A DNA stretch of 64,000 nucleotides, taken from NCBI GenBank assembly GCA_020847545.1, contig JADLBV010000091.1:1-64000 (forward strand), read 5' to 3'. Below, in pieces: positions 61,076 to 64,000 of the stretch (its first letter is position 1; each line of letters opens with the position of its first letter). This DNA is from Phycisphaerales bacterium. Its GTDB lineage: Bacteria > Planctomycetota > Phycisphaerae > Tepidisphaerales > Tepidisphaeraceae. The notes below the pieces were generated by a model, which saw nothing but the letters and a program-made list of their open reading frames with translations, was not told the DNA's origin and searched no databases. The translations under genes were made by a program, and so were the position numbers.

Positions 61076-63807
61076 ATACAGCATCACAGACCCGTCAATG
61101 GACGACCAGCGGTTTTGAGGCTTTTCGACGCGGCACGTTCGGCAATGGAGGACAGAACCTGTATGTCTCCCGCGCCGGCGTGCTTCAGCGCATCCATCAA
61201 TATGATCTGAACGCCGATGGGTATGTCGAGCTGCTCTTCTGCAACAGTCAGAACCACTGGGAAACTCCGCCATCCTATCTTTATCGCTGGAACGACAATC
61301 AATTTGGGCGTGTATCGATCCCTACACACGGGGCCAGTTGCGCCGATCTGGCCGACCTGAATCAGGATGGCCGGCCGGACCTGTTCATCGGCCGCTGGTA
61401 TGATGGGATCACCCAGGATCTCAACGCACTGGCTTTTTTCGCGGGGGAGCATGGTTTTGGCGAACAGGCGATGCAATACCTTCCCGCCCCGTTGGCTATT
61501 TCGACGGCCATTGGCGATTTCAACGGGGATGGCAAGGCGGATGTGGCGATTCAGTGCCGCGATGTGTTGCGAATTTTTTATCAGCACGATCTTGGTCTTG
61601 AGCGATCTCGATTCACAGATTTGCCGATCAAAGCCGATCGATTGGCCTCGTTTGATCTGGATGGGGATGGTTTTGCCGACTTGGTCGTCCGTGACCGCGA
61701 TGGAACCACCCGCATCTTATGGGGCGGCGGTGATGGCATTTGCATCGATCGATCAACTCCATTGCCCATTGCCGGCGATAAGTCAGCCGACGCCAATTCC
61801 AATCCATCCAAATCCGCCGTTGCGGCCAGCATGACGGAATGGGCCGAAGACGCCCATCCACTGACCAAGGTCATTGTTGTCAAAGGTGTGCCGCACATCT
61901 TTGTCGCACTGTTGGATGCGGCCTATTTGGTTCCGATCCTGCCGGGCCGAATAATCGGTCAACCCGTGCGGCTGGATTGCAGGAATGCCTTTTCCATCGC
62001 CGCCGCCGATCTGGATGGGGATGGGCATCTTGATCTGGTGCTGGCTTGCCGTGATTCCACTGACGAGATGGAATGCTCGTGGATTTTCTGGGGCAGCAAC
62101 AATGGATTCGCCAGCCAGCGCACCCCATTGCTGTCCACACGGGCATCCGATGTCGTCATCGGCGATTTTGACGGCGATGGCCGACCGGAAATCGCTCTCT
62201 GTCAGGCATTTACCGACGAATATTTCACCACCGCCGCGTTGATTTACAAGCTGGAGGGACGAACTCCCAACCTCTGGCAACAAGTTGAAGCCCACGACGC
62301 CCAGCAAGGGTTTTGTTATCGTCGGCCCGGCGCAAAACAGGATGAACTGCTGCTGATCAATCGACAGGGACGCAACAAACAGGGCAACATCCCCGCCACC
62401 GCGTTTCTGGGTGGTCCGGATGGATATGATGTGGATCGTCGCATCGACCTGCCCGGTTGGGGCGCCACGGTCGCGGTCTGCGCCGATCTCAATGACGACG
62501 GCATGGTCGATGTCGCCTTCGCCAACACCGCCGAAAATTCCGTCGACCGCGATCCCGGCTCCTATATTTACCTGCAAACCCCAACGGGTTTTGACGATCA
62601 TCCCTCGCAAATCCTTGCCACCACCCGCGCCCACGGCATCGCCTGCGCCGACATCGACCGCGATGGATACCTCGAACTGATCTTCGCGGGGTTTCAGAAC
62701 AACGAATTGACCATCTTCCGTCAGGGGCCGGATGGTTTTGACACCGACAATCCCCAGCGCATCAAGCTCGAACTCGACGGTAAAACTTATACCGAAGTGC
62801 GGTTTCTCTACATGGCCGACCTGAATCACGATGGGTGGCTGGATCTGATTCTTCCCCTGATCGCCGACGATCACAGCCTGATCCTCTGGGGTGGGCCGAA
62901 CGGTTTTGACATCAAGCGATCACAAAAGATCGCCGTCCGACACGCATGCAGCATTCGCGCGGCCGACCTCGATGGGGATGGATATCTCGATCTGGTGATG
63001 GGTGGACATATGGCATCGAACACCGGGCCGCACGATTCGTTTGCCTACATTTTCTGGAATGGCCCCGATGGTCTGCGTGAAGATCGTTGCACCCTTCTGC
63101 CGGCCGAGGCGATCAATTCCATGTCCATCGCCGATTTCAACAACGATGGCCACCTCGATCTGTTCGTCGGCAGTTATGGTGATGGCCGTCATCGGCGTGA
63201 CATCGACTCGTATCTTTACCTGAACGCCGGCGGGCGCGGGTTCAGTTCGGATCGATTCATCCGACTGTTCAACAACTCCGCCTCCGGCGATTTCGCGGCC
63301 GATCTCAATGGGGATGGATGGATCGACCTGGTTGTCGCCAACCACAAACATTACGGCGACCACGTCGGCTGGTCGCGCATCTGGTGGAATTCACCCGATG
63401 GATTTGATGAGCGCCGAGTCACCCTGCTCCCCACCGCCGGCCCTCACGGCATGGTCACCCCCGGACCGGGGAACATCATGGACCGCTCTCCACACGAATA
63501 CTACATCTCCGAACCGCACGAACTGGATCGCTCGGCCGTTCTGCGAAAGATCGAATGGGCAGCCAAACTTCCCCCCGCAACCAGTGTCAGCGCCCAACTG
63601 CGCACCGCCGATTCACCCGAATTGCTCGACAAGTCCACCTGGATCGGCCCAACCGGCCCCGATACTTACTTCAACGAACCGGGAAACATCCCCAGCTCCT
63701 TCAAGCCGTCAAAATTCGTGCAATATCGCCTGAGACTCTCATCCCCCAACAGCGCCGCCACCCCACGGGTCACAAGCGTCACCCTCGCCTATGATGTTCG
63801 GCCTTAA
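61072..63807 (+). CDS. FG-GAP/VCBS-repeat beta-propeller protein
   Basis: About 911 residues from ATG 61072, which overlaps the hydrolase stop. At least twelve calcium-binding FG-GAP motifs of the form DxNxDGxxDL are present (DLNADGYVEL, DLNQDGRPDL, DFNGDGKADV, DLDGDGFADL, DFDGDGRPEI, DLNDDGMVDV, DLNHDGWLDL, DFNNDGHLDL). They would make one or two integrin-like propellers. The last 120 residues form a separate beta-rich domain. No signal peptide is seen, unusual for this normally extracellular repeat. Longer starts upstream (61024) would lie inside the hydrolase gene. Confidence 0.82.
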   Translation: MNTASQTRQWTTSGFEAFRRGTFGNGGQNLYVSRAGVLQRIHQYDLNADGYVELLFCNSQNHWETPPSYLYRWNDNQFGRVSIPTHGASCADLADLNQDGRPDLFIGRWYDGITQDLNALAFFAGEHGFGEQAMQYLPAPLAISTAIGDFNGDGKADVAIQCRDVLRIFYQHDLGLERSRFTDLPIKADRLASFDLDGDGFADLVVRDRDGTTRILWGGGDGICIDRSTPLPIAGDKSADANSNPSKSAVAASMTEWAEDAHPLTKVIVVKGVPHIFVALLDAAYLVPILPGRIIGQPVRLDCRNAFSIAAADLDGDGHLDLVLACRDSTDEMECSWIFWGSNNGFASQRTPLLSTRASDVVIGDFDGDGRPEIALCQAFTDEYFTTAALIYKLEGRTPNLWQQVEAHDAQQGFCYRRPGAKQDELLLINRQGRNKQGNIPATAFLGGPDGYDVDRRIDLPGWGATVAVCADLNDDGMVDVAFANTAENSVDRDPGSYIYLQTPTGFDDHPSQILATTRAHGIACADIDRDGYLELIFAGFQNNELTIFRQGPDGFDTDNPQRIKLELDGKTYTEVRFLYMADLNHDGWLDLILPLIADDHSLILWGGPNGFDIKRSQKIAVRHACSIRAADLDGDGYLDLVMGGHMASNTGPHDSFAYIFWNGPDGLREDRCTLLPAEAINSMSIADFNNDGHLDLFVGSYGDGRHRRDIDSYLYLNAGGRGFSSDRFIRLFNNSASGDFAADLNGDGWIDLVVANHKHYGDHVGWSRIWWNSPDGFDERRVTLLPTAGPHGMVTPGPGNIMDRSPHEYYISEPHELDRSAVLRKIEWAAKLPPATSVSAQLRTADSPELLDKSTWIGPTGPDTYFNEPGNIPSSFKPSKFVQYRLRLSSPNSAATPRVTSVTLAYDVRP

Positions 63808-64000
63808 TTTTGATTTTGAGTGGTCGGCTGCGTGCTTGCGGCACGCACATTTTCGGCGATTCGTTCCAGCATGGGCCTGAATTTCTGGTCCACCAGCAGG
63901 TCGGCCGCCTGATACAGGTAATATGCCTCGGTGGGACTGATGTTGAAATAAGTCTGAATGTTGTTCAGGCTCTCCCCAAAGCCATGAAACGGCAGTTTGC
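63804..64000 (-). CDS. Unidentified protein, C-terminal part (runs off right edge)
   Basis: Reading leftward from the window edge, 65 codons end in TAA at 63806-63804. The translation includes LPFHGFGESLNNIQTYFNIS and AYYLYQAADLLVDQKFRPML, then a Thr/Gln/Asn-rich tail. No family recognised. Its last bases overlap the stop of the convergent FG-GAP gene. Evidence is an uninterrupted frame with coding-like composition only. Confidence 0.5.
   Translation of the reverse strand, partial: KLPFHGFGESLNNIQTYFNISPTEAYYLYQAADLLVDQKFRPMLERIAENVRAASTQPTTQNQN

Overview
The window comes from a GC-rich (roughly 60%) Gram-negative bacterium and most resembles a planctomycete, probably of the Phycisphaerae type. 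Supporting points are the LptD-like outer-membrane protein, the pseudopilin with an H-x-DG-like C-terminus, a PEP-CTERM protein, families of Gfo/Idh/MocA oxidoreductases and BNR (sialidase-fold) proteins, and a PurL that begins with a doubled PurS-like domain. There is no tRNA, rRNA, CRISPR array, transposase or phage gene, and no gap above about 300 bases.

Left third (1-24.4 kb): divergent purL (left edge) and lptD, then a long minus-strand block. In transcription order the block is: aroF (DAHP synthase), tpiA, secG, yicC, gmk, rpoZ, coaC; then a TPR protein, flgN, a soluble histidine kinase and an NtrC-type regulator; then flgB-flgC-fliE-fliF-fliG-fliH-fliI-fliJ-(MotE-like)-fliK; and finally dxs. 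A sigma-54 promoter-like site sits just before flgB. A run of palindromic sites spaced by about two helical turns lies 70-130 bp further upstream, next to the regulator gene. This suggests that the kinase/regulator pair drives the flagellar basal-body operon.

Accessory middle (24.4-45.1 kb): (a) a minus-strand catabolic cluster of a DegT-type aminotransferase, a Gfo/Idh oxidoreductase, a BNR sialidase-like protein, a neutral-ceramidase-like protein and a second BNR protein broken by an in-frame amber codon; (b) a CzcCBA-type heavy-metal efflux operon preceded by a small Cys/His-rich exported protein; (c) a plus-strand operon led by a GntR-LacI hybrid regulator, followed by two tandem paralogous secreted proteins (only the second with a PEP-CTERM tail), a pseudopilin, a large secreted glycosidase-like protein and a LamG domain split by a beta-propeller.

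Right third (45.1-64 kb): the fatty-acid operon rpmF-plsX-fabH-fabD-fabG-acpP-fabF; cimA-uppS, with cimA preceded by its own promoter and a structured leader that can switch between an antiterminator and a terminator; pepP-accB-DUF1569-accC; convergent Rieske and lipoprotein genes; a second Gfo/Idh gene; and a coupled ferredoxin / alpha-beta hydrolase / FG-GAP repeat set. The window ends inside an unidentified minus-strand gene.

The most novel-looking item is the cimA leader RNA (about 51.1-51.24 kb). Next are the flagellar sigma-54 control region, the apparently missing fliK start codon, the LamG/propeller chimera and the REP-like palindromes with a TACT loop.
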